From positions 8,169 through 16,571 of the forward strand of contig DFGB01000036.1 of assembly GCA_002371135.1 (NCBI GenBank): 8,403 nt of DNA, written 5' to 3'. The notes under the pieces were generated by a model. The model saw only the letters and a program-made list of their open reading frames with translations, ran no database searches and had not been told where the DNA came from. The DNA is from Verrucomicrobia bacterium UBA3761. GTDB lineage: Bacteria > Verrucomicrobiota > Kiritimatiellia > RFP12 > UBA1067. Below, one piece after another: positions 1 to 7,118 of this stretch (within the stretch, counting starts at the first letter, position 1; the number at the start of each line of letters is the position of its first letter). A program made the translations under genes and the position numbers.

Positions 1-1681
1 CGCGGAAGCCCTTCGCGAGCATCTTAGGCATCGCGGCGCGCTCCGTGGTGGCCTCGAGCTTGCGCATGCGCTTGCCGGTGAAGGTCATGTGCGAATCGAA
101 GACGAGGCGTACGCCGGAAATGCGCACGGGTGCATCCCATTCATACACGATTTTCTCCTCGCCCGGCTCCACCCACACGCCGTTGTCGGCGCCGGCGTAA
201 TCGCGGTCGATGCCGTTTTTCAAAACCTCCGTGCCGGCGGCGCATTTGGCGCGGGCGGTAAGCGGCGAAACCTTGCGCCAGCGGAAAGGCAGCATGCAGT
301 CGTCGTCTTCAAGCGTCGCCTGCAATTCGGCGATGCGTTCGCGTCTCAGCTCCGCGGGGTCGATGTTGTATTTGACGAGCATCGAGGCGGCGGTCCCCAC
401 CGCCTGGCCCATCATGGCGCAAGTCGCCATCACGCGTGTCGCCGAAAAGCTCATGTGCGTGGCGGAGATGTCGCGCCCGGCGAACATCAAATTCGGCACG
501 TTCACGGAATAGAGGCAGTCGAAGGGTATGCCGAAAGGCGAAGGGCATTCGTATTCCACGGAAGAGTGGGTTTTGCTCTCGAAAGCGTCGGGGTGGTGGT
601 CGTCCAGCTTCCAGCCGCCGTATGCGACGACATCCTCGAAATGCCCGCCGGACAAGACATCGCCCTGCGTCAAGATGTGCGGACCTGTGAAGCGCGTCGA
701 TTCGCGCTTGCCCGGCAGCGAGCCGATCCAATCGAGCTCGTAGTTTCTTGCGCGCCCGTCCGGGTGGTTCTTCATGTATGCCCACACTCCATAGGCAATC
801 TTCTTGAGTTCGAACTGGATGTCGTTGGCATCGTGGATGGTATGCAGATTGCCGCCGATTTCGATCCACCAGAAGTTGTTGCCTTCGGGGTACGGGCGTT
901 TGTAGTTGAGACGCATGGCGCCGGGGGGCAGCGGCTCGTCGGGATGGGCGAAGTCGGCGTCGGTGTATTTATGCGCCCATGGCGGCGGGACGAACGGGCG
1001 GTGCGTCTTTGTCCGGCGCAGTTGGAGAAGTATGGAGTTGCCCATCGTCTTCGCGTCGCCTCCTTGCTCCAGATACGTTTCATTGAACTCCGAAGGCAGC
1101 TCGCGGCCGTGGCGGAACTTGGCGCCGGAAAGCCGGAGTATGCCGTCGCCCGTGCAGTCCGCGAAATAGCGCCCCTTCACCACATAGCGCGTGTATGCGT
1201 CGCCGTTCCACGCCTTCACCGCCGCGATGCGCCCGCCGTTCATGACGACGCCGTCGACGCTGGTATTCAAAAGAAGCGTGATGTTGGGCTCCATGCGGAC
1301 TGTCGAGAGCATCACGTCGTCCCAGATGGTGTAGCGCAGAAGCGGGTTGTAGTAGAAGTTCTTGAGCTGCAACTCTTCGAAGATGCCCGCTTCCTTGTTC
1401 TCGTCGCCGTATGCGCCCATGACGCCCATGCGCATTTCGCTGGACATGTTGCCGCCGAGCATCGGCCGCGATTGGATAAGCACCGTCTTCGTGCCGTGGC
1501 GGGCGGCGGCGACGGCGGCGCAAAGCCCGGCCGGGCCGCCGCCGCACACGACGAACTCCGTCTCCAGCGCCACTTCCTTTATCACCTGCGAATTCGTCTC
1601 GATCAGCATGCCCTCTGCGGCACGTGCAGCCGCGGCGCATAGAAGCGCAAAATAGAGACAAAGTCTCCCAGTTCTTTTCAT
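1..1681 (-). CDS. Exported FAD-dependent oxidoreductase, PF12831-like, 3' end beyond left edge
   Basis: The frame is open for 560 codons from an ATG at 1681 and leaves the window without a stop. An AGGA four bases upstream and a GAAAGG further up support this start. Residues 1-21 form a Sec signal peptide (MKRTGR, then a hydrophobic stretch ending ARA) with no twin arginine and no good lipobox. A Rossmann FAD site GGGPAG lies near residue 47-52, followed by LGGNMSSEMRMG near 75, characteristic of the PF12831 FAD_oxidored family. GKRESTRFTG near 324 and AGRDISATHMSFSATRV near 401, followed by a GQAVGTAAA helix, are the usual second half of the flavin site. From about 510 the protein enters a beta-rich segment (VRISGVRLVFD) that looks like the start of an accessory C-terminal domain cut by the edge. 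It starts 13 bases after the preceding oxidoreductase stops, so the two are probably cotranscribed. Family members are often named xanthan lyase or hypothetical; the substrate cannot be read from sequence. Confidence 0.9.
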   Translation of the reverse strand, partial: MKRTGRLCLYFALLCAAAARAAEGMLIETNSQVIKEVALETEFVVCGGGPAGLCAAVAAARHGTKTVLIQSRPMLGGNMSSEMRMGVMGAYGDENKEAGIFEELQLKNFYYNPLLRYTIWDDVMLSTVRMEPNITLLLNTSVDGVVMNGGRIAAVKAWNGDAYTRYVVKGRYFADCTGDGILRLSGAKFRHGRELPSEFNETYLEQGGDAKTMGNSILLQLRRTKTHRPFVPPPWAHKYTDADFAHPDEPLPPGAMRLNYKRPYPEGNNFWWIEIGGNLHTIHDANDIQFELKKIAYGVWAYMKNHPDGRARNYELDWIGSLPGKRESTRFTGPHILTQGDVLSGGHFEDVVAYGGWKLDDHHPDAFESKTHSSVEYECPSPFGIPFDCLYSVNVPNLMFAGRDISATHMSFSATRVMATCAMMGQAVGTAASMLVKYNIDPAELRRERIAELQATLEDDDCMLPFRWRKVSPLTARAKCAAGTEVLKNGIDRDYAGADNGVWVEPGEEKIVYEWDAPVRISGVRLVFDSHMTFTGKRMRKLEATTERAAMPKMLAKGFR

Positions 1682-1694
1682 ATTTTCCTGCCTT

Positions 1695-3059
1695 TCAGAT
1701 TTTCACAATCGCGCCCTGCCGGGCGAGACGGCTGGCGATGGCGGCGAAATCGAGCCGCCGCGCGTCTTCGCCGGGCTTGAACGCCGCGGCGGCGCCGGCA
1801 GCCTCGCCGGTCGCCATGCACTGCGCCTGGACGCGAATCGATGCAAACGGCGCCGGCTCCGCCGCCACAAGCGCGCCCGCCGCAAACAAATTCGGGCACT
1901 TCGCCGATACAAGCGCGCGAAGCGGTATCGCGCCCGGGCGCTCCAGAAAAGTCAAACTTTGCGCACTGGTGCCGGCGATATGGCGATCCATCGGATGCGC
2001 GGCGAGCGCAATCGTATCGTCGGGGCGTTCGCCGGAGACGAACTCGCGCGCCGCAACGCGATGAAGGGATGCGATTTCGCGGCATTCGCGGAATCCCGCG
2101 GCGGCGGCGCTCTGCGCAAGATATGCATCGCGAAACGCATCGTCCGCCTCGCGCATCACGTCGATTATCGTTGGTATTTCGCGGCGCATCCGCGCCGTGG
2201 CGGACGCAATTTCAAGAGGATCTGTAACGTCCGCGGCTTCGGCACGCGTTGCATTCACACTCGCGAAACCCGGCCTGATGGTGCTCCCCCACACCGCCCA
2301 CGGCCCGCCGAACGAACGAATGCGACCCGATGTCATCGCCTTTTCAAGTGCCTTTGCAAGCACAGGATTGCGCGAGCGCTCGTCGTCGTTTCGCACGAGG
2401 ACGCGCGCCTTTCCGGTGTCCACTCCGCCAAGGATGAAGCAAAGCGAAAGCGGCTGTGCCGCACCGCGCGCCGAACGAAACGCGCCGAAACCGCAGTGGC
2501 CTGCAATGGCGCCCGAGGCCGTGCAATCAATAAATCGATTTGCTTCCAAACGCGTCAAAAAACCGCCTGTGGAAAGCGTGACGGCACGAATGGCGCCATC
2601 TGCGGCAAGCTCCGGCTCGCCGCAAACCTGCGTTTGCCAAAGGCATTCCACGCCGGCTTCTTCCAGCATTTCAAAAGCAACGCGCCGGTAGATTTCCGCC
2701 TCGAACGGAATGTTGCCTTTCGGCAAATCCGCAATCGCGCCGCCGAGCGACGCCATGCGCTCCACGAACTCCCACGCGAGGCCGCCCACGACGCGGCGAC
2801 CGGCGAAATTAAACTTCGAGATAGGGCCTACAAGTCCGGCGGTGGCCATTCCGCCCGGGAAAGAAAATGTTTCGGCAAGCGTGACGCGCGCGCCGCCTCG
2901 CGCGGCTGCAATCGCGGCGACGAATCCGGCCGGCCCTGCTCCGGCCACGAATACGCCGGTGCGAAGGGTGCGGCACGGCGCAGGGAAGCCTGCGGCCATG
3001 CCCGGCCTCAAAACCGCCGCGCCTGCAAGCGCGCCTATGAATTCACGCCGCGTCAACAT
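1695..3059 (-). CDS. Tat-exported FAD-dependent oxidoreductase, PF12831-like, short form
   Basis: This 454-residue protein begins MLTRREFIGALAGAAVL, a twin-arginine signal expected to export it folded with its flavin. The FAD Rossmann motif GAGPAG is at 40-45, followed by FPGGMATAGLVGP near 67-79. The central DCTASGAIAG near 178 and FRECREIASLHRV near 323-335 match the family pattern also present in the neighbouring larger oxidoreductase. The late segment PNLFAAGALVAAEPAPFAS (389-407), followed by CMATGEAAGAAAA, is the closing half of the flavin site. It lacks the accessory C-terminal domain that begins in its paralogue. The chosen ATG is preceded by GGAAAGG with a seven-base spacer and directly follows the TGA of a 42-codon ORF (TGAATG), so translational coupling is possible. 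The reaction is unknown; the family chemistry is flavin-linked oxidation of sugars, glycosides or related alcohols, but this is inference. Confidence 0.9.
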   Translation of the reverse strand: MLTRREFIGALAGAAVLRPGMAAGFPAPCRTLRTGVFVAGAGPAGFVAAIAAARGGARVTLAETFSFPGGMATAGLVGPISKFNFAGRRVVGGLAWEFVERMASLGGAIADLPKGNIPFEAEIYRRVAFEMLEEAGVECLWQTQVCGEPELAADGAIRAVTLSTGGFLTRLEANRFIDCTASGAIAGHCGFGAFRSARGAAQPLSLCFILGGVDTGKARVLVRNDDERSRNPVLAKALEKAMTSGRIRSFGGPWAVWGSTIRPGFASVNATRAEAADVTDPLEIASATARMRREIPTIIDVMREADDAFRDAYLAQSAAAAGFRECREIASLHRVAAREFVSGERPDDTIALAAHPMDRHIAGTSAQSLTFLERPGAIPLRALVSAKCPNLFAAGALVAAEPAPFASIRVQAQCMATGEAAGAAAAFKPGEDARRLDFAAIASRLARQGAIVKI

Positions 3060-3188
3060 TCAATCGCCTTTCCGTTTTCGGGCTCGGACAAGCGCGGCCC
3101 TCCCGTGCGCGGCCGCGGCGAGCGGGAGAAGTGCGAAGTGTAAAATGCAAAGTGCGAAATGCCGATGTAGCGTTCCTTCTCTTTTCAT
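3060..3188 (-). CDS. Possible 42-residue secreted or leader peptide, partly encoded by heptamer repeats
   Basis: The ORF starts at ATG 3188 with GGAGG nine bases upstream, and its TGA stop abuts the ATG of the downstream oxidoreductase. The product begins MKREG, has a hydrophobic stretch (residues 11-27) ending PLAAAA, and finishes with a basic tail (RARKRKGD). This resembles a signal peptide without a mature domain. Residues 10-21 repeat with period seven (HFALCIL then HFAL) because the DNA beneath is a 7-base tandem repeat and 21 bases make seven codons. It could be a genuine small exported peptide, a leader whose translation feeds the next gene, or a chance ORF created by the repeat. The start signal and exact abutment argue for translation; nothing shows function. 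Confidence 0.3.
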   Translation of the reverse strand: MKREGTLHRHFALCILHFALLPLAAAAHGRAALVRARKRKGD

Positions 3189-3241
3189 ATCCCTGTTCCT
3201 CCGGCGGCTTATACGCCTCGCATTTTACATTTTGCACTTCA
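3127..3241. repeat. Inverted-repeat element with arms built of 7-bp tandem units (YRAARTG)
   Basis: The left arm holds five consecutive heptamers at 3127-3161: AGAAGTG, CGAAGTG, TAAAATG, CAAAGTG, CGAAATG. The right arm at 3214-3241, read on the minus strand, is TGAAGTG, CAAAATG, TAAAATG, CGAGGCG. Aligned in register, the last four left units and the four right units differ at seven of 28 positions, and every difference is a transition. The intervening 52 bases are not repetitive and carry a ribosome-binding site and ATG on the minus strand. The right arm overlaps the hydrolase 3' end and provides its stop codon. The architecture resembles a non-autonomous, hairpin-forming genomic repeat, but no known family could be assigned without a search. 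Confidence 0.8.
3198..3202 (-). promoter_or_regulatory. Shine-Dalgarno GGAGG before the 42-codon ORF
   Basis: On the minus strand GGAGG lies nine bases before ATG 3188, inside the segment separating the two arms of the heptamer repeat. It is too far from ATG 3059 to serve the oxidoreductase directly. It is therefore the main reason to take the small ORF, and coupled translation of the oxidoreductase, seriously. Confidence 0.45.
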
Positions 3242-5060
3242 CTTTCGGCGCCCACAGGTCGAACGAGCACGATTCGATTTTCCCGTTCTCGTCGCGACGG
3301 GTGTTGGCACGGATGAAGACGGGGGCGAGCGCGCCGGCCATTTGCGCCGGCAGCAGGTCGAGGCCCTGGTTTGCGCGGATGTAGTGAGTGGATAGAATGC
3401 GCAATGATTTGTCGAACGCCACGACCTGCGCCCCGCCACCCGTAGCGTAGAACGTGCCGTAGAGTTTTTCGCCGTCGGTGGTGATGTTCTGGAAGCCGTG
3501 TTTCGTTTCGACGCCGTAGTCGAATTCGGCTCTCGGCGCGATTTCTTCGAGCGTGGCGGCGTCGAAGCGGCCGAGGATGTTGACGCGGTGCGGCTTTTGG
3601 GATGGTTCCGTTTTTGCGCCCATGCCGATGTACACGACGCCGTCGAGAACGGCGATGCCGTCTACGCCGCGGTCGAGTTCGCGTTCGCGCACGAGATTCA
3701 GATTGGCATCGTAGACTTGGATATAGCCTTTTTTATCCTTGGCGAGCGCGGCGTATAGAAAGTCGTCGCGCCAGAAGACGTCGCCCATGTGGACCGGCGT
3801 TTCGCGCACGGCGAGGACGCGCCCCGTCCAGTCGGTTTTGACGAGACGTGTACGCTGCGCGACGTAGAGGGCGTCCGGCGCGGCGGCGATGCCCTGCACG
3901 TGTTCGCCGTCCGGGTCGAGCGCGGTGGAGTCGAGAACGAGCGCGGGCCCGGCCGCTTTTTTTTCTTCCCTCGCCTCTCTTCCCCGTTCCCGCAATATCA
4001 ATTCGTCGATTATGCGGCCGACTTCGGCCTTGGCGAGTTTTTCGGTGATGCGCAGGTGGGGGCCGTTTTCATCTGGCGCCCATTCGTCGGAGCCGTCGTC
4101 GCCTGTCATGCGGTAGCGGCCGCGTTCGACGTTGAAACAGCTCGTCTCGCCGCGGACGGCGGCGAGGACTGCCGTTTCGTCCCACGCGCTGCGCCCGCCC
4201 ATGCCATACGAACGCCGCAGCCACAGGGCAGGGTCTTTGGCGATTTCTTCGCGCGGGGGGATGTTGCCGGCGAAGACGTCGCGCACGGGATTGCGCCCGG
4301 GCCCTGGGTCTGGCGTTTCGGCGATGGCGCGCCCGGCGAACACGTCGCGGCCGTATTCGAAATCGCTGAACACGATCGCGACCGGCCACTCGTCCAGCAC
4401 GATGCGCGAAGATTCGGCGTCCCATTTGGAATTGTATTCCTTGCCGTTCGGGTAGCGGCAGGCCATGGCGACGAGTTTTTTCACCTTTTTCGCGACGAGC
4501 GCCTTGCCGTCGAGCGGAGAAATGTCGTCGGGCGGGGTTTCGAGGAGGCGGCGCAGGTTGGTGAGGAAGCCGACGGAGCAAATCGTCACGCTGCCGTCGG
4601 GTTGTGCGGCGAGGACGCGGCGGTAAGTCTCGTTCGCGTCCGGGGCGTCGTCGGCGTCGGCATGGCGGAACCAGCCCGGGTAGTCGGCGAGGAGCTTGCG
4701 GTATTTGTAGTGGCCGCCGTCGTTGCCCGTCGGCCCGCCAAGCGGCGAGGCGGGGTCGACTTTTTCCGTGGCGCCGGCCTTTGCGCCCATGACGCCCATG
4801 CCTTTGGGCGCGCCCACGGGCAGATCGCCGCGGCCATAGTACGTATTTATCACTTCGATCGCGCCGACCGAGGCGTTGGAGCGCGTGGAGCTCACGGTCG
4901 CGAGGATTTCGCATTCGCCGGCGTCGGCGAGCGCATGGAGGCACGCGAGCGCTCCGACGTCGTCGAAGTCGCTTATCATGTCCGTGTCGAAGATTATCTT
5001 CGGAGTATCGGCCGCGGCCGGGAGCCACAGCAAGGCAGACAATAGAAAAGCCGTTTTCAT
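3225..5060 (-). CDS. Exported nucleoside hydrolase fused to a C-terminal propeller-like domain
   Basis: This 611-residue protein has a Sec signal peptide (MKTAFLLSALLWLPAAA, 1-17). Residues 21-355 form an inosine-uridine nucleoside hydrolase domain, which hydrolyses the N-glycosidic bond of nucleosides to ribose and base. The calcium and ribose-binding Asp cluster is DTDMISDFDD (25-34). The SNASVGAIEVINTYYGR block is near 61-77, GFLTNLRRLL at 164-173, and the late metal-ligand motif SAWDETAVLAAVRG at 291-304. A charged linker (about 356-370) leads to residues 373-606. There, recurring short motifs (HVQGIAAAPDALYVA, VDGIAVLDGVVYIG, FQNITTDGEKLYGTFY) suggest blades of a beta-propeller. Ordinary family members are about 310-350 residues, so the C-terminal domain is an addition. 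ATG 5060 lies four bases after the permease stop, with GGAGGA inside the permease 3' end. The last residues KVKCKM and the TAA stop come from the heptamer repeat. Ligand preference is not readable. Confidence 0.88.
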   Translation of the reverse strand: MKTAFLLSALLWLPAAADTPKIIFDTDMISDFDDVGALACLHALADAGECEILATVSSTRSNASVGAIEVINTYYGRGDLPVGAPKGMGVMGAKAGATEKVDPASPLGGPTGNDGGHYKYRKLLADYPGWFRHADADDAPDANETYRRVLAAQPDGSVTICSVGFLTNLRRLLETPPDDISPLDGKALVAKKVKKLVAMACRYPNGKEYNSKWDAESSRIVLDEWPVAIVFSDFEYGRDVFAGRAIAETPDPGPGRNPVRDVFAGNIPPREEIAKDPALWLRRSYGMGGRSAWDETAVLAAVRGETSCFNVERGRYRMTGDDGSDEWAPDENGPHLRITEKLAKAEVGRIIDELILRERGREAREEKKAAGPALVLDSTALDPDGEHVQGIAAAPDALYVAQRTRLVKTDWTGRVLAVRETPVHMGDVFWRDDFLYAALAKDKKGYIQVYDANLNLVRERELDRGVDGIAVLDGVVYIGMGAKTEPSQKPHRVNILGRFDAATLEEIAPRAEFDYGVETKHGFQNITTDGEKLYGTFYATGGGAQVVAFDKSLRILSTHYIRANQGLDLLPAQMAGALAPVFIRANTRRDENGKIESCSFDLWAPKVKCKM

Positions 5061-5064
5061 GCCG

Positions 5065-6087
5065 TCAGTTTCCTCCAGCCATTACGAGAAGGGCGAGGCC
5101 CGCGAGAAAGAGAAGGATCATCGCAAGGTTGAGCCTGCCGGAAAGCGCCGGCGCGCCTTTGAATTCGCGCCAGACGAGGATTCCCCAGAGCGCCGAGACG
5201 AGCGTCGCGCCCTGGCCGAGCGAATAGGAAATCGCCGCGCCCGCAGTGCCCGCCGCGACGAAAGAAAGGAGCGTCCCCGTCGCCCAGATCGCGCCGCCCA
5301 AGACGCCGACGAGATGCACGGCCGCGCCGCCCTTGAACCATTCCGCGGCCGCGACCGGCGCGCCGCTGACGGGCTTTCTCATCATGAGCGTGTTGAAGAC
5401 GAAGTTGGACGCGAAAACGCCGAGCGTGAAGACGAAGAACGCCGTGTAGGGCGTCATCTTGCCTGCGGCCGGCGCGGCGGCGGCGAATTCCATATCCACC
5501 ACGCGATTGACGAGCGGCGAAAACCAGCTCATCATGAGCCCCGCCGCAACGGCGAGAGCAAGCCCCTTTTTCACGGTGGCGGCGTCCTCCCCGCGCCCTG
5601 CGGCCGATTGCTTGACCTTGAACGCGAGCGCGTTGCATATTATCGAGGCGACTATCACGGCGAGCGCCGTCCATATCAAATATGGATTCCCCTTGCCGTC
5701 CACGAACCAGTTTGCCACCGTGCCGCCCACAAGCGCAAGCCCCACGCCGACGGGAAACGCTACCGACATGCCCGCGACGGCGATCGCCGCCGAAAGGAGG
5801 ATGTTCGAGGCGTTGAAGACGATGCCGCCAAGAAGCGGCCACACCCACGTCGCGGCGGAAACCGTCCCCAGATTTTGCGCGAAACTCCATGCTCCGCCGC
5901 CGGACGAGCCCAGGGTGAACCCGGCCAGAAGCGAGAATGCGACGAGCCCGATCACGTAGTCCCAATAGAACAATTCGAACCGCCAAGTCTTGCCGGCGAG
6001 TTTCTGGGTGTTGCCCCAGCTGCCCCAGCAAAGCATCGTGACGACGCACAGCGCCACCGCGAGCGGATAGTTGCTGCAGAAATACAT
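5065..6087 (-). CDS. DMT-superfamily permease, GRP/ureide-permease-like, probable ribose or nucleoside importer
   Basis: This 340-residue integral membrane protein has about ten hydrophobic helices, near 7-25, 41-60, 79-100, 104-124, 136-156, 175-195, 212-232, 255-275, 279-305 and 318-336. The conserved N-terminal block CWGSWGNTQKLAGKTW (20-35) followed by FELFYWDYVIGL (37-48) is typical of the bacterial GRP/RhaT/ureide-permease branch of the drug/metabolite transporter superfamily. Many copies are labelled multidrug DMT transporter, but GRP members carry sugars. Its ATG shares the A of the ribokinase TAA stop (TAATG), and AAAGGAGA lies seven bases upstream, so it is translated in step with the kinase. 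Sitting between a ribokinase and an exported nucleoside hydrolase, it most likely imports ribose released outside; a nucleobase or intact nucleoside is the alternative. Confidence 0.85.
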   Translation of the reverse strand: MYFCSNYPLAVALCVVTMLCWGSWGNTQKLAGKTWRFELFYWDYVIGLVAFSLLAGFTLGSSGGGAWSFAQNLGTVSAATWVWPLLGGIVFNASNILLSAAIAVAGMSVAFPVGVGLALVGGTVANWFVDGKGNPYLIWTALAVIVASIICNALAFKVKQSAAGRGEDAATVKKGLALAVAAGLMMSWFSPLVNRVVDMEFAAAAPAAGKMTPYTAFFVFTLGVFASNFVFNTLMMRKPVSGAPVAAAEWFKGGAAVHLVGVLGGAIWATGTLLSFVAAGTAGAAISYSLGQGATLVSALWGILVWREFKGAPALSGRLNLAMILLFLAGLALLVMAGGN

Positions 6088-6992
6088 TATTCGATCTCCT
6101 TTCTGTACGGGATTGAGGATTGCGCGCCGGGACGCGTCACGGAAATCGCGGCGGCCTTTTGCGCGAAAGCTATCGCATCGTCCAAGGCGCGGCCTTCGGC
6201 GATCGCGACTGCGAATGCGCCGTTGAACGTGTCTCCTGCGGCGACGCAGTCGACCGCCTTCGCTCTAGGGCAGGGATGCAGCCTTGCGGTGTCGCCGCAA
6301 TATACGCCCTTGGCGCCCATCGTGATGATGACATGGCCCGCGCCGCGCCTCTTGAGTGCCGCGGCGGCTTTGGCCGCGCTTGCCGCGTCCGCCACTTTCA
6401 CGCCCGTCAGGATCTCCGCTTCGGTTTCGTTCGGCGTCACCCAGTCGAGAAGCGGCCAGAGGGCCTTCGGCAATTTCGCCGCGGGTGCGGGGTTGAGCAT
6501 CACCGGCACATGCGCCGCATGTGCAATCCGCGCCGCAGCAAGGACGGTTTTGACGGGCGTCTCAAGTTGCATCACGAGCGCCGCCGCGTTTTCGATGTCG
6601 CGCCTGAACGGCGCGATGTCGTCCGGCGAAAGCGTGCCGTTCGCGCCAAGCGCCACGGATATTGCGTTCTGGCCTTTCGCGTCGACGAGTATGAGCGCGA
6701 CGCCCGATGGCGCGGCTTTGTCGACGACGAGGCGCGGGACGATCGAATCCTTTTTCAGCCGGGCCGCGGTCTCGCGCCCGAATAGATCGTCGCCCGTCTT
6801 CGCGATGAAAACGCACGCGCCGCGCTTCGCGGAAAGCCGCGCGACGGCCACCGCCTGGTTCGCGCCTTTGCCGCCGGGGTTCATGAGAAAGCGTCCGCCC
6901 GAAACAGTCTCGCCGGGAGAGGGGAGCTTTCCGCCCGCCACCACCATGTCGGTGTTGGTCGAGCCCAATACGACTATCTTGGAGTTTCCCAT
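6087..6992 (-). CDS. rbsK: Ribokinase-like PfkB-family sugar kinase
   Basis: This 301-residue cytoplasmic kinase would convert ribose to ribose 5-phosphate with ATP. The substrate-binding STNTDMV is at 11-17 and PfkB signature 1, NPGGKGANQAVAVARL, at 38-53. TPNETEAEIL (186-195) contributes to the Mg-ATP site, and signature 2, DCVAAGDTFNGAFAVA, at 248-263 contains the catalytic base Asp254 within AAGD. Length matches the usual ribokinase length of about 300-310. An in-frame ATG at 7037 would add 15 residues. I chose 6992 because the family begins right at this MGNSKIVVLGS segment and because a strong promoter lies inside the longer version. Being first in the operon and beside a GntR/LacI regulator supports a pentose role. 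A kinase for another nucleoside-derived sugar, or for a nucleoside itself, cannot be excluded. Confidence 0.88.
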   Translation of the reverse strand: MGNSKIVVLGSTNTDMVVAGGKLPSPGETVSGGRFLMNPGGKGANQAVAVARLSAKRGACVFIAKTGDDLFGRETAARLKKDSIVPRLVVDKAAPSGVALILVDAKGQNAISVALGANGTLSPDDIAPFRRDIENAAALVMQLETPVKTVLAAARIAHAAHVPVMLNPAPAAKLPKALWPLLDWVTPNETEAEILTGVKVADAASAAKAAAALKRRGAGHVIITMGAKGVYCGDTARLHPCPRAKAVDCVAAGDTFNGAFAVAIAEGRALDDAIAFAQKAAAISVTRPGAQSSIPYRKEIE

Positions 6993-7001
6993 ACGCCGCT
7001 C

Positions 7002-7031
7002 ATTATAGCACAGTCCAGCGCAATATTTCAA
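7002..7031 (-). promoter_or_regulatory. Sigma-70-type promoter of the ribokinase operon
   Basis: On the minus strand TTGAAA (7031-7026) is followed by an 18-base spacer and TATAAT (7007-7002), with an extended -10 TG one base before the hexamer (TGCTATAAT). Expected initiation, about seven bases downstream, falls near 6995, only two to four bases before ATG 6992. The message would have almost no 5' leader. The 11-mer TGTGCTATAAT is identical to that at the divergent regulator promoter. This is the only clear promoter seen for the minus-strand genes. Confidence 0.72.
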
Positions 7032-7118
7032 CAGCATTCCGCCCCCTCGCGTGAAAAACCTGCCTTTACAGATTTTCAGAGTCGGAGAGAATTTCCCGAT
7101 TTATCCGATTTGCACTCG

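Noticed and set aside
89..1642. 517-codon plus-strand ORF
   Set aside because: It is antisense to the exported oxidoreductase, shows no domain motif and is rich in His, Arg and Ala, as expected for a GC-rich shadow frame.
1959..3143. 394-codon plus-strand ORF
   Set aside because: It is antisense to the Tat-exported oxidoreductase and has low-complexity basic composition, so it is a shadow.
3043..3270. 75-codon minus-strand ORF over the heptamer element
   Set aside because: It overlaps the hydrolase 3' end and the oxidoreductase start in a third frame, without a ribosome-binding site at its ATG.
4876..7008. 710-codon plus-strand ORF
   Set aside because: It runs antisense through the hydrolase, permease and ribokinase genes, whose frames carry clear family motifs; its own product has no recognisable domain.
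6993..7037. Upstream in-frame ATG for the ribokinase (15 extra residues)
   Set aside because: The extension lies over the promoter -10 and spacer, is unlike family N-termini, and the family consensus begins at ATG 6992.
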